In this document: in pieces, positions 1-6,228 of the stretch
How positions within the stretch are numbered: position 1 is the first letter of the stretch
How the letters are laid out: every line of letters starts with the position of its first letter
NCBI GenBank assembly: GCA_903837025.1
Contig: CAILTC010000607.1
Span: 1 to 6,228, forward strand
Source: an uncultured Bacteroidota bacterium
GTDB taxonomy: Bacteria; Bacteroidota; Bacteroidia; Flavobacteriales; Flavobacteriaceae
Direction of reading: 5' to 3'
DNA length: 6,228 nt
Made by a program: the position numbers and the translations under genes
Notes under the pieces: generated by a model
Database searches by the model: none
What the model saw: the letters and a program-made list of their open reading frames with translations, nothing else
Told to the model about the DNA's origin: nothing

Positions 1-1
1 G

Positions 2-988
2 ATAGAACCTGAAATGGTAAACCCGAAAAGCGAATTGTATGAAAAACATTTAGACTGGGTTATTCGTCAACCTCAAAGACCGGAGATTTATTATATAAAC
101 CAATTAGTTTTAGACTTATCAAATCCCGAAGTACAAGAGTTTGTTTTTGGAATTGTAGATAACTTATTTGTTAAAAATCCCGAATTGGGGTTTATAAAAT
201 GGGATTGTAATGCTACCATTTACAATGCTTATTCGGCTTATCTCAATAAAAAAGGGTTATCACAATCTAATTTGTATGTAGATTACACCCGAGGATTGTA
301 TAAAGTTTTGCAACGGATTCGTGCCAAATATCCAAAAGTTCCAATGATGTTATGTTCTGGTGGCGGCGGTCGTGGCGATTATGAATTCTTGAAGTATTTT
401 ACAGAATTTTGGCCAACGGATGATACCGAACCATTAGAAAGAATATTTGTACAATGGGATTACTCCTATTTCTTTCCTTCGATTGCGACTTGTAACCACG
501 TTACCGATTGGGGAAAACAACCGCTAAAATTTAGAGTGGATGTGGCAAGTATGGGAAAATTAGGTTTTGATATTGTAGCGAGCAAATTAAACCCTGATGA
601 TAAAACATTTTGCAAACAAGCGATTTCTAATTACAACTCGTATAAAGATATTGTTTGGCATGGCGACATGTATCGCTTAGTGAATCCTCATGAAAATGAT
701 ATTGCAGCTTTGATGTATGTAAATCTAGAAAAGAATAAAGCAATTGTATTTAATTACTTGGTTAATAATCGATTTAACATAACGGCAACAGAGCGACCAG
801 TGGTATTAAATGGATTAAATCCAAAGAAAAAATATACGGTTAAAGAAATTAACTTATTCCCAGAAACGACCTCAACAATTGATTCTAATAAAGTTTACTC
901 AGGGGATTTCCTGATGAAAGTAGGAATAAATCCGAATGTGAATTTAAAACGAACTAGCGTAGTTTTAGAGATAAACGAAGTTCAATAA
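2..988 (+). CDS. GH36 alpha-galactosidase, C-terminal part (5' end outside window)
   Basis: Glycoside hydrolase family 36 enzymes (clan GH-D) remove terminal alpha-linked galactose with retention of configuration. The reading frame is open from base 2 and already encodes I-E-P-E before the first ATG (base 14). Because EPEMVNP is an internal GH36 motif, that ATG is not the true start. Counting from this Met, KWDCN carries the likely nucleophile Asp64 (bases 203-205). CSGGGGRGD (114-122) matches the sugar-binding loop, and WPTDDTEP carries the likely acid/base Asp136 (419-421). WDYSYFFP and ASMGKLGFD are further family-typical stretches. The tail from about residue 240 fits the small C-terminal beta-sandwich domain. 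The N-terminal beta-supersandwich and early barrel are missing only because the window begins here; family members are usually about 700 residues. No signal peptide can be judged. The gene ends at its own terminator. Family assignment is very secure; the exact substrate is not. Confidence 0.93.
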   Translation: MEPEMVNPKSELYEKHLDWVIRQPQRPEIYYINQLVLDLSNPEVQEFVFGIVDNLFVKNPELGFIKWDCNATIYNAYSAYLNKKGLSQSNLYVDYTRGLYKVLQRIRAKYPKVPMMLCSGGGGRGDYEFLKYFTEFWPTDDTEPLERIFVQWDYSYFFPSIATCNHVTDWGKQPLKFRVDVASMGKLGFDIVASKLNPDDKTFCKQAISNYNSYKDIVWHGDMYRLVNPHENDIAALMYVNLEKNKAIVFNYLVNNRFNITATERPVVLNGLNPKKKYTVKEINLFPETTSTIDSNKVYSGDFLMKVGINPNVNLKRTSVVLEINEVQ

Positions 989-1006
989 GCATATTCGAAA
1001 ATTATT

Positions 1007-1048
1007 AAATGGGTTCTACTTTGATAACAAAGTAGAACCCATTTTTTT
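1007..1048 (+). terminator. Rho-independent terminator after the alpha-galactosidase gene
   Basis: A perfect 17-bp inverted repeat (AAATGGGTTCTACTTTG at 1007-1023, its complement at 1028-1044) encloses the loop ATAA. It is followed by a run of seven T that begins inside the right arm (1042-1048). It starts 18 bases after the stop codon at 986-988. It should end transcription of the alpha-galactosidase gene and so make the downstream susCD pair a separate transcription unit. Confidence 0.9.
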
Positions 1049-1377
1049 AGCAATTATATTTCTATAATGTTGCATTGAAAATAGAATCAAATTCTTTATC
1101 ATAATTTACTACTAAAATTATATAAATTTTAAGAGTATTGAATAATTATCATTCAATTATACTGTTAATTTAAGATAAATATACCCAAAAACAACACCAA
1201 AATAAGTGTTAAAAGCCAGTAAAACCAATGAACACATCCCTTTTCAGACAAAGTGGGATTAAGATGTTAAAAAACTACTGAAAACAAGCCAGAACAAACA
1301 AATGTGTTTTTTTATTACTTATTTTTTATACATAGTATAATTTTAAAGGGAATTTTTTATGAGATTAATTTCGAAAT

Positions 1378-1391
1378 CGAAAACGTTTTCG
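1378..1391. promoter_or_regulatory. LacI-family-like operator, site 1 (perfect 14-bp palindrome)
   Basis: The sequence CGAAAACGTTTTCG is a perfect palindrome with a central CG step, the arrangement typical of operators bound by LacI/GalR-family regulators. It stands out in a spacer that is otherwise nearly free of CG. It lies 57 bases before the candidate -7 element of the susC promoter. A ten-base palindrome (ATTTCGAAAT, 1368-1377) directly abuts it on the left. The regulator is not in the window, so its identity is inference; another dimeric repressor or activator is possible. Confidence 0.6.
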
Positions 1392-1397
1392 GCGCTA

Positions 1398-1407
1398 CGA
1401 AAACGTT
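1398..1407. promoter_or_regulatory. LacI-family-like operator, site 2 (degenerate copy)
   Basis: CGAAAACGTT repeats the first ten bases of the perfect palindrome at 1378-1391; its right arm then decays (AAAG instead of TTCG). The centres of the two sites (1384/1385 and 1404/1405) are exactly 20 bp apart, about two helical turns, so two dimers would sit on the same face of the DNA. This site is probably weaker than the first. Assignment rests on similarity and spacing only. Confidence 0.45.
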
Positions 1408-1447
1408 AAAGTTACAGTTTTCTTAATATTATCATAGTTTTATTATT

Positions 1448-1455
1448 TATGTTTG
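1448..1455 (+). promoter_or_regulatory. Candidate Bacteroidota -7 promoter element for susCD
   Basis: TATGTTTG matches the Bacteroidota -7 consensus TAnnTTTG exactly. It would place the transcription start near 1461, giving a 5' untranslated leader of about 50 bases. A clear TTG-type -33 element is not visible at the expected distance (about 1425-1430 reads AATATT), so the promoter may be weak on its own and depend on an activator. The two operator-like sites would then be centred roughly 57 and 77 bases upstream of the start. Confidence 0.5.
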
Positions 1456-1509
1456 AACAGTTATTTAAACTAATTAAATATAATTACTAACCAAACTTAT
1501 TTATTACGT

Positions 1510-4479
1510 ATGAAAAATAGTCTAATTAAAGGCTTGATGGTGTTTCTAACGATGCTATGTACTAGTTTGGCATATTCGCAAGATGTGTCAGGTACAGTAT
1601 CTGATTCTAGTGGTCCACTTCCAGGGGCTTCTGTTTTAGTAAAAGGAACAACAAATGGAGCACAAACCGATCTGGATGGTAAATTTACGATCAAAAAAGT
1701 AGGACCAAATGCAGTTTTAGTTTTCAGTTTTATTGGACTAAAATCGCAAGAGGTTAAAGTGGCAGGAAAAAGTTCTGTAAAAGTAACTTTAAGTGCTGAT
1801 TCTGCAGAATTAAAAGAAGTAGTCGTTATCGGTTACGGTAGCACTACAAAGAAAGATGCAACTGGTGCAGTGGATCAATTGAGTTCAAAGAAATTTGATA
1901 ATGTTGCTGCCACAAACCCTGCATCATTATTGCAAGGAAAAGTTTCTGGTGTACAAGTTACTACAACTAGTGGTGAACCAGGTGCTGCAATGTCAGTAAG
2001 GATTCGTGGTAATGGATCGTTGCGTTCAGGTAACGGACCATTAGTTGTTGTTGATGGTGTACCATTAGGTGGGGGAAATGTTTCTTCAGGTTCAGATGTT
2101 GGACTAGGAGCTACTTCAGCTAAAGATCCTTTAAGCTACATCAATCAAAATGACATCGAAAGCATGTCTATTTTGAAAGATGCTTCTTCTACAGCTATCT
2201 ACGGTTCTCGTGGTGCTAATGGCGTTATCATTATAACAACTAAAAAAGGAAAATCTAAAGAACCAGAATTAACTTATTCTACTTCTTACCAAATTGGGAA
2301 TTATGCAAGTAAATTTAATGTATTAAATGCTGCTCAATTTACTTCTTTAACTCCTACTGCTGATCATTTAGGTGGAAATTTTGATTGGAAAAAAGAAGTT
2401 TTACAAACAAGCACCTCTATGAATCATGATTTGGCTTATTCTAGTTCAACTGATAAATCAAATACAAGAGTATCTTTAGGTATGACTAATACAGATGGTC
2501 TTATTAAAACAACAGGATTAAATAAATATACTGCCTCTTTGTACAATTCAAATGATTTACTAAATGGTGCTTTAAAAATTGAAACACGTTTGGCTTATAC
2601 AGAATTGTCAGATACAAGAACATTGAATTCAAACAATACAGGTTATATCGGTAATGTAATTGGTGCTGCCTTGTATTGGAATCCAACTGCTTCTGTGCAG
2701 AATGCTGACGGAACTTATGCATTTCAAGGAAACACTATTTTGAATCCTGTTCAATTAATGCATGCTTATACTAATAAAGGAGATTTAACAAAATTCATTG
2801 GTAATCTTACTGCAACTTTGAAATTGACAAGTGCTTTAAAATATAAATTCTTACTTGGTATAGAACAATCAAAATCTTATGCAACAACTCAATTACTTCC
2901 ATCAATCCCTATTAGTGGTGTTGGTATAGGAAGTAATCCATCTGATGGACAACAATATTTTGGTCTTGCACAAATAAATTCTGATTTAAGAGATAATAAA
3001 ACAATCGAACATAATTTAACGTATGATAAAGATTTTTCTAGTAAATTTCATTTGAATGCACTTGTAGGTTATTCTTATTATAATTATTTATCTCGTGGTA
3101 GTTTCATGTCTGCTACAGGATTTCCAGCTTCTCAAACTAATTTAGTTGATGATATTTCTGGAGGGATTCCAAGTATGAATGTAGAAACATCTTATAAAAC
3201 TATACTTGAAACACAATCCGTTTTTGCTAGAGCTTCATTGGCATTTGCAAACAAATTAAATTTAGATTTAACTGTTAGAAGAGATGGATCTTCAAATAAT
3301 GCTGCAGGTAAAAAATATGCAAATTTCCCATCAGCAGGTTTAGGATATAAACTTGTTGATAGCAAAGAAGGCTTAGTAAATGATTTGAAATTAAGATTGA
3401 ATGTGGGTAAAACAGGTAACTCTAATTTTCCAATAAATTCATCTGTAGGTGTTTTATCTTATGCTGGACCTAATGGATTCAACATCATAAACAATGCAAA
3501 TTCTCAGATTACTTGGGAGGTTTCTACTTCTTATGGAATTGGTACTGATTTCACATTAGTTCATAATAGATTATCAGGAAGTATTGATTATTTCTACAAA
3601 GATACCAATAATCTAATTGTACCTTTAGCTTCGTCTTCAGGACAACCTTCTCCTGTTGGAATTAAATACACAAACATTGCTGGTGATTTGATTAACAAAG
3701 GCTTAGAGGTTGGTTTGAACTTCAAAGCAATTGACACTCAAGATTTAAGATGGGATATCTCTGGTAACATGGCATTTTTAGCAAATAAAATGACAAAAAT
3801 GACATCAAATGCACTTCCTGCAGGAACTGTTGACGGTCAAGGTTTGTCGAATGCTTATGTAGAAACCATTCAAAACAATACTCCTTTATATACTTACAAC
3901 ATTCCTGTATTCAAAGGATATGATTCAAATGGTCAATCACAATACATTAACCCTGATGGATCAGTAGTGGGTTCAGCAAATGCACAAAACACACTTTCTA
4001 ACAAACAAGCATTGCCTACAATGACAGCTGGTATTTCGACAAGTGTATCTTATAAAAACTGGGATTTCTCTACTTCTATGTATGGTGCTTTTGGTAACTA
4101 CATATATAATAATACTGCTAATGCCTTGTTTTATCAAGGAGCATTTGGAGGAAAAAATAGTACTATGGCTGTTGCAACTTCAGCTCAAAACGCATCTGAT
4201 GCAAACACTCCATCAACTAAATACTTAGAAAAAGGAGATTTCATGAGAATGGGTAATTTAACAATAGGTTATACCTTCAAAAACTTAGAAAAATATAAAA
4301 TCAGATCGGCTCGTTTCTATGTAAACGGTTCAAATCTATTTGTTCTTACTAAATATACTGGATTTGATCCAGAGGTAGATACTGATAAAACCTTGAATGG
4401 TATTCCTTCTGCAGGTATTGATTATTTATCATATCCAAAAGCAAGAAGTTTCGCACTGGGTCTTAACGTAACATTTTAA
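1510..4479 (+). CDS. SusC/RagA-family TonB-dependent outer-membrane transporter
   Basis: This outer-membrane barrel imports glycan oligomers bound by its SusD partner, using energy passed on by TonB. At 989 residues it has the usual family length and looks complete. Residues 1-23 form a signal peptide (Lys-rich start, hydrophobic core, likely cut at AYS|Q). Residues 25-97 are the carboxypeptidase-regulatory-like beta-sandwich (VSGTVSDSSGPLPGASVLVKG start, GxxxDLDGKF, FSFIGLKSQEV). The TonB-box region is EVVVIGYG (103-110). The plug follows to about 248, with SVRIRGNGS, PLVVVDGVP and the SusC signature LKDASSTAIYGSRGANGV. The barrel runs from about 255 to the end and finishes in an aromatic Phe as barrel-assembly substrates do. 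There is no STN domain, so no ECF-sigma signalling is expected. An in-frame stop at 1471-1473 and the signal peptide support the ATG at 1510; no Shine-Dalgarno sequence is seen. The substrate is not deducible from the sequence. Confidence 0.96.
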   Translation: MKNSLIKGLMVFLTMLCTSLAYSQDVSGTVSDSSGPLPGASVLVKGTTNGAQTDLDGKFTIKKVGPNAVLVFSFIGLKSQEVKVAGKSSVKVTLSADSAELKEVVVIGYGSTTKKDATGAVDQLSSKKFDNVAATNPASLLQGKVSGVQVTTTSGEPGAAMSVRIRGNGSLRSGNGPLVVVDGVPLGGGNVSSGSDVGLGATSAKDPLSYINQNDIESMSILKDASSTAIYGSRGANGVIIITTKKGKSKEPELTYSTSYQIGNYASKFNVLNAAQFTSLTPTADHLGGNFDWKKEVLQTSTSMNHDLAYSSSTDKSNTRVSLGMTNTDGLIKTTGLNKYTASLYNSNDLLNGALKIETRLAYTELSDTRTLNSNNTGYIGNVIGAALYWNPTASVQNADGTYAFQGNTILNPVQLMHAYTNKGDLTKFIGNLTATLKLTSALKYKFLLGIEQSKSYATTQLLPSIPISGVGIGSNPSDGQQYFGLAQINSDLRDNKTIEHNLTYDKDFSSKFHLNALVGYSYYNYLSRGSFMSATGFPASQTNLVDDISGGIPSMNVETSYKTILETQSVFARASLAFANKLNLDLTVRRDGSSNNAAGKKYANFPSAGLGYKLVDSKEGLVNDLKLRLNVGKTGNSNFPINSSVGVLSYAGPNGFNIINNANSQITWEVSTSYGIGTDFTLVHNRLSGSIDYFYKDTNNLIVPLASSSGQPSPVGIKYTNIAGDLINKGLEVGLNFKAIDTQDLRWDISGNMAFLANKMTKMTSNALPAGTVDGQGLSNAYVETIQNNTPLYTYNIPVFKGYDSNGQSQYINPDGSVVGSANAQNTLSNKQALPTMTAGISTSVSYKNWDFSTSMYGAFGNYIYNNTANALFYQGAFGGKNSTMAVATSAQNASDANTPSTKYLEKGDFMRMGNLTIGYTFKNLEKYKIRSARFYVNGSNLFVLTKYTGFDPEVDTDKTLNGIPSAGIDYLSYPKARSFALGLNVTF

Positions 4480-4491
4480 TTATTAAAAAAA

Positions 4492-6024
4492 ATGAAAAAG
4501 ATAAATTTTATAAAATACGGATTATTTGCTAGTGTACTAACACTTGGATTTAGTTGTTCGAATCTAGACGAAAAAGTTCTAGACGGAACTACATTAGATA
4601 AAGCAGATCCAAATGCAATTTTAACATCAGCTTATAACGGACTTCGATCAATAGAAAATCAGGATGGTGTTTATGCTATTGATGAAATTTCTGCAGATTC
4701 AATGTTACTTCCAACTCGTGGAGGTGACTGGGGTGATGGCGGAAACTGGCTTATAGATCACAGTCATACCTGGACACCAACCAGTAGAGAAATTAATACT
4801 TGTTGGAATAACACTTTATCTGGTGTTTACAGTTGTGACCTTGCTTTAGGGATAGCTGGTCTTTCTTCTGAAAAAACAGCAGAGGCTTTATTCTTGAAAT
4901 CATATTACTATTATATAGCAATTGATTTCTTTGGTCAAGTACCTTATCGTCCAGCAGGAAGTTCTCCTGATGCTTATCCTTTAGTCTGGACTTCAGCTCA
5001 AGCTACTGAACAAGTGATTACTTGGTTACAAACGGCTTTGCCTAATTTACCTGAAAAAACAGATGCTTCGTTTGCCAATAAAGATGCAGCTCGTTTCTTA
5101 TTAGCTAAATTATTCTTAAACAAAGCTGTTTTTGAATCTCCTACTCACGTAGCTGGTTCTTTTAATGCTGCTGATATGACGCAAGTAGTTACTTATGTTG
5201 ACCAAATAACTGCTGCTGGAAAATCAACTTTAGCCCCTGATTATTGGGATAACTTTGTTCCAACGAACAATAACTCAGCTGAAATTATATTTTCATCAAA
5301 AAATATTCGTGGGGTATCAATGGGACCTATTCGTGCAAGATGGTATGCTGGTGCTCACTACAACCAAACACCAAGTGGATGGAATGGTTACGCTGTAATG
5401 GCTGATTATTATGCTTCTTTCGATCCTGCGGATAGAAGGATTAAAAATAACGATGCGTCTGTAATTGCAGCTTTTGGTAACCCAATGGGTATGCAAATTG
5501 GCCAACAATATGCTCCAGGAGGAACTATAGCTTTAATTTCTAGAGCTCAAAATGGTAGTCTTCCTTTAGTATTTACAGCTAATACTATACCAGATAGTCA
5601 AACAATCGTTAATACTCCAGATATTGAAACTGCAGGTATCCGACCACAAAAATACGTACCAGATTCAGCTAATATTGACGCACCAGAAAACGATTATGTA
5701 TTCTTCCGTTATGCAGATGCTTTGTTAATGAAAGCAGAAGCAATCGCTAGAGGAGGTTCAGGTAGTTTAGGAACAATTGCAACTCAATTGCATAGCCGCC
5801 CTGGAATTACTTCACCTATTGACTTAACAACTTTAGCAGGTATTAACCTTGAAAGGGCTCATGAGTTATGGGGAGAAGGATGGAGAAGAAATGATATGAT
5901 TCGTTTTGGAACTTATAACAACGATAGATTAGGTATGCACAATACCGACACTTATCGTTATATTTTACCTATACCAGCTGCGGCTTTGACGAATCCGAAT
6001 ATTCATCAAAACCCTGGTTATTAA
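4492..6024 (+). CDS. SusD/RagB-family surface glycan-binding lipoprotein
   Basis: SusD-family proteins sit as a lid on the SusC barrel at the cell surface and bind the incoming glycan. The 510-residue product starts with a lipoprotein signal peptide with Cys22 as lipidation site (LGFSC); the following SNLDE resembles the acidic export signal of surface-exposed Bacteroidota lipoproteins. SusD-like N-terminal features include PTRGGDW (74-80) and the TPR-type helix ALFLKSYYYYIAIDFFGQVP (132-151), then KDAARFLLAKLFLN (197-210). The C-terminal SusD domain shows DYYASFDPADRR (305-316), FRYADALLMKAEAIARGG (405-422), the ELWGEGWRRNDMIRFG helix (458-473) and the hallmark LPIP...NPxIHQNPGY ending. The gene begins 12 bp after the susC stop behind an A-rich stretch, so the two are surely co-transcribed. 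Length is normal and no frame damage is seen. The family is certain; the ligand is unknown. Confidence 0.96.
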   Translation: MKKINFIKYGLFASVLTLGFSCSNLDEKVLDGTTLDKADPNAILTSAYNGLRSIENQDGVYAIDEISADSMLLPTRGGDWGDGGNWLIDHSHTWTPTSREINTCWNNTLSGVYSCDLALGIAGLSSEKTAEALFLKSYYYYIAIDFFGQVPYRPAGSSPDAYPLVWTSAQATEQVITWLQTALPNLPEKTDASFANKDAARFLLAKLFLNKAVFESPTHVAGSFNAADMTQVVTYVDQITAAGKSTLAPDYWDNFVPTNNNSAEIIFSSKNIRGVSMGPIRARWYAGAHYNQTPSGWNGYAVMADYYASFDPADRRIKNNDASVIAAFGNPMGMQIGQQYAPGGTIALISRAQNGSLPLVFTANTIPDSQTIVNTPDIETAGIRPQKYVPDSANIDAPENDYVFFRYADALLMKAEAIARGGSGSLGTIATQLHSRPGITSPIDLTTLAGINLERAHELWGEGWRRNDMIRFGTYNNDRLGMHNTDTYRYILPIPAAALTNPNIHQNPGY

Positions 6025-6055
6025 AAATTTGTTTATTTTTTTGGTTTATGTTAGT

Positions 6056-6085
6056 ATAAAGAGGGTAATTTATTACCCTCTTTAT
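6056..6085. terminator. Terminator hairpin after susD
   Basis: A perfect 14-bp inverted repeat (ATAAAGAGGGTAAT at 6056-6069, its complement at 6072-6085) has a nominal two-base TT loop; in RNA the innermost A-T pairs would open into a larger loop. It lies 31 bases after the susD stop. The 3' flank TATTATTTAT is T-rich but interrupted, so termination may be less efficient than at 1007-1048. The symmetric A/T flanks would also allow function on the minus strand. Confidence 0.8.
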
Positions 6086-6228
6086 TATTTATACAAATCT
6101 TGAATTGTATAACTCAATTCCTTATTATTTTTAAATTTCCATTTACAATTATTTCTAAATTAAAATATTTTTTGCATCTTTTTACATAATTCTACTATCA
6201 TTAAGCATTTGTTTTCTTTAATATATAA
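6086..6228. other. AT-rich downstream flank with no recognisable gene
   Basis: The final 143 bases after the terminator are strongly AT-rich with frequent stops in all frames. I see no exact TAnnTTTG promoter element, RNA gene or repeat in them. They are probably the start of the next intergenic region of the locus. Confidence 0.6.

Larger units (their letters stand above)
989..1509. other. Gene-free regulatory spacer between alpha-galactosidase and susC
   Basis: This 521-base spacer shows no credible coding region on either strand. It begins with the terminator of the upstream gene. Bases 1049-1185 are plain AT-rich sequence with one weak inverted repeat (ATTGAAT at 1137-1143, ATTCAAT at 1151-1157). 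Bases 1190-1313 are less T-rich, A- and C-containing, and hold several short inverted repeats ending in a T run. Bases 1314-1370 are AT-rich with the small repeat TTATAC/GTATAA (1326-1340). Two operator-like sites follow at 1378-1407, then a candidate promoter at 1448-1455 and an untranslated leader of roughly 50 bases before the susC start. The length and content fit a regulated PUL promoter region. Confidence 0.75.

Noticed and set aside
1137..1157. Inverted repeat ATTGAAT-7-ATTCAAT
   Set aside because: The arms are short and AT-rich, no T run follows, and it is far from the promoter; repeats like this are expected by chance in such DNA.
1326..1340. Inverted repeat TTATAC-ATA-GTATAA
   Set aside because: It is made almost wholly of A and T with six-base arms and is not linked to a promoter consensus, so it cannot be separated from background.
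1497..1694. Minus-strand open frame over the start of susC
   Set aside because: It is the antisense shadow of the conserved signal peptide and carboxypeptidase-regulatory-like domain of susC, and its product resembles no family I know.
2504..2722. Minus-strand open frame inside susC
   Set aside because: It lies wholly within the barrel-coding part of susC, and its product is low-complexity and unlike any known protein.
4043..4228. Second plus-strand frame inside susC
   Set aside because: It overlaps the intact susC frame out of register. Its hydrophobic, Leu/Ile-rich product is what a shifted reading of AT-rich DNA gives, and there is no start signal.
5317..5508. Minus-strand open frame inside susD
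   Set aside because: It is antisense to the conserved DYYASFDPADRR region of susD, with no promoter or recognisable product.
1..6228. Search for CRISPR arrays, tRNA or rRNA genes, insertion sequences, phage genes, defence or toxin-antitoxin genes
   Set aside because: No regularly spaced repeats, cloverleaf, transposase, integrase or compact two-gene toxin-type arrangement was found by eye. The window is accounted for by three PUL-type genes and their control regions.

Overview
The window looks like chromosomal DNA from an AT-rich member of the Bacteroidota, most likely the Flavobacteriia (for example a Flavobacterium-like genus). The reasons are a SusC/SusD outer-membrane pair, a SusD lipoprotein with an acidic stretch after the lipid-anchored cysteine, a TAnnTTTG-type -7 promoter element, A-rich translation starts without a Shine-Dalgarno sequence, and very AT-rich spacers. 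All three genes read on the + strand, and the window is probably part of a polysaccharide utilisation locus (PUL).

Layout: (1) Bases 2-988 hold the 3' part of a GH36 alpha-galactosidase gene whose 5' half lies before the window. It ends at a perfect 17-bp stem-loop terminator (1007-1048). (2) Bases 989-1509 are a gene-free, mostly AT-rich regulatory spacer. It contains a patch of weak inverted repeats (about 1190-1313), a 14-bp palindrome resembling a LacI-family operator (1378-1391), a second operator-like copy exactly 20 bp further on (1398-1407), and a putative promoter (-7 element at 1448-1455). (3) Bases 1510-4479 encode a complete SusC/RagA-family TonB-dependent transporter. (4) Bases 4492-6024 encode its SusD/RagB-family glycan-binding lipoprotein partner, 12 bp downstream and almost certainly in the same operon. 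(5) A perfect 14-bp hairpin (6056-6085) closes the operon, and the remaining AT-rich bases to 6228 hold no recognisable gene.

Working model (inference): SusD captures an oligosaccharide at the cell surface, SusC imports it with TonB energy, and the neighbouring GH36 enzyme removes terminal alpha-galactose units, so a galacto-oligosaccharide or galactomannan-type substrate is plausible. The operator-like pair and the absence of an N-terminal STN (anti-sigma signalling) domain in SusC suggest control by a LacI-type regulator rather than an ECF-sigma/anti-sigma pair. I see no previously undescribed system. The most interesting element is the phased operator-like pair upstream of susC.
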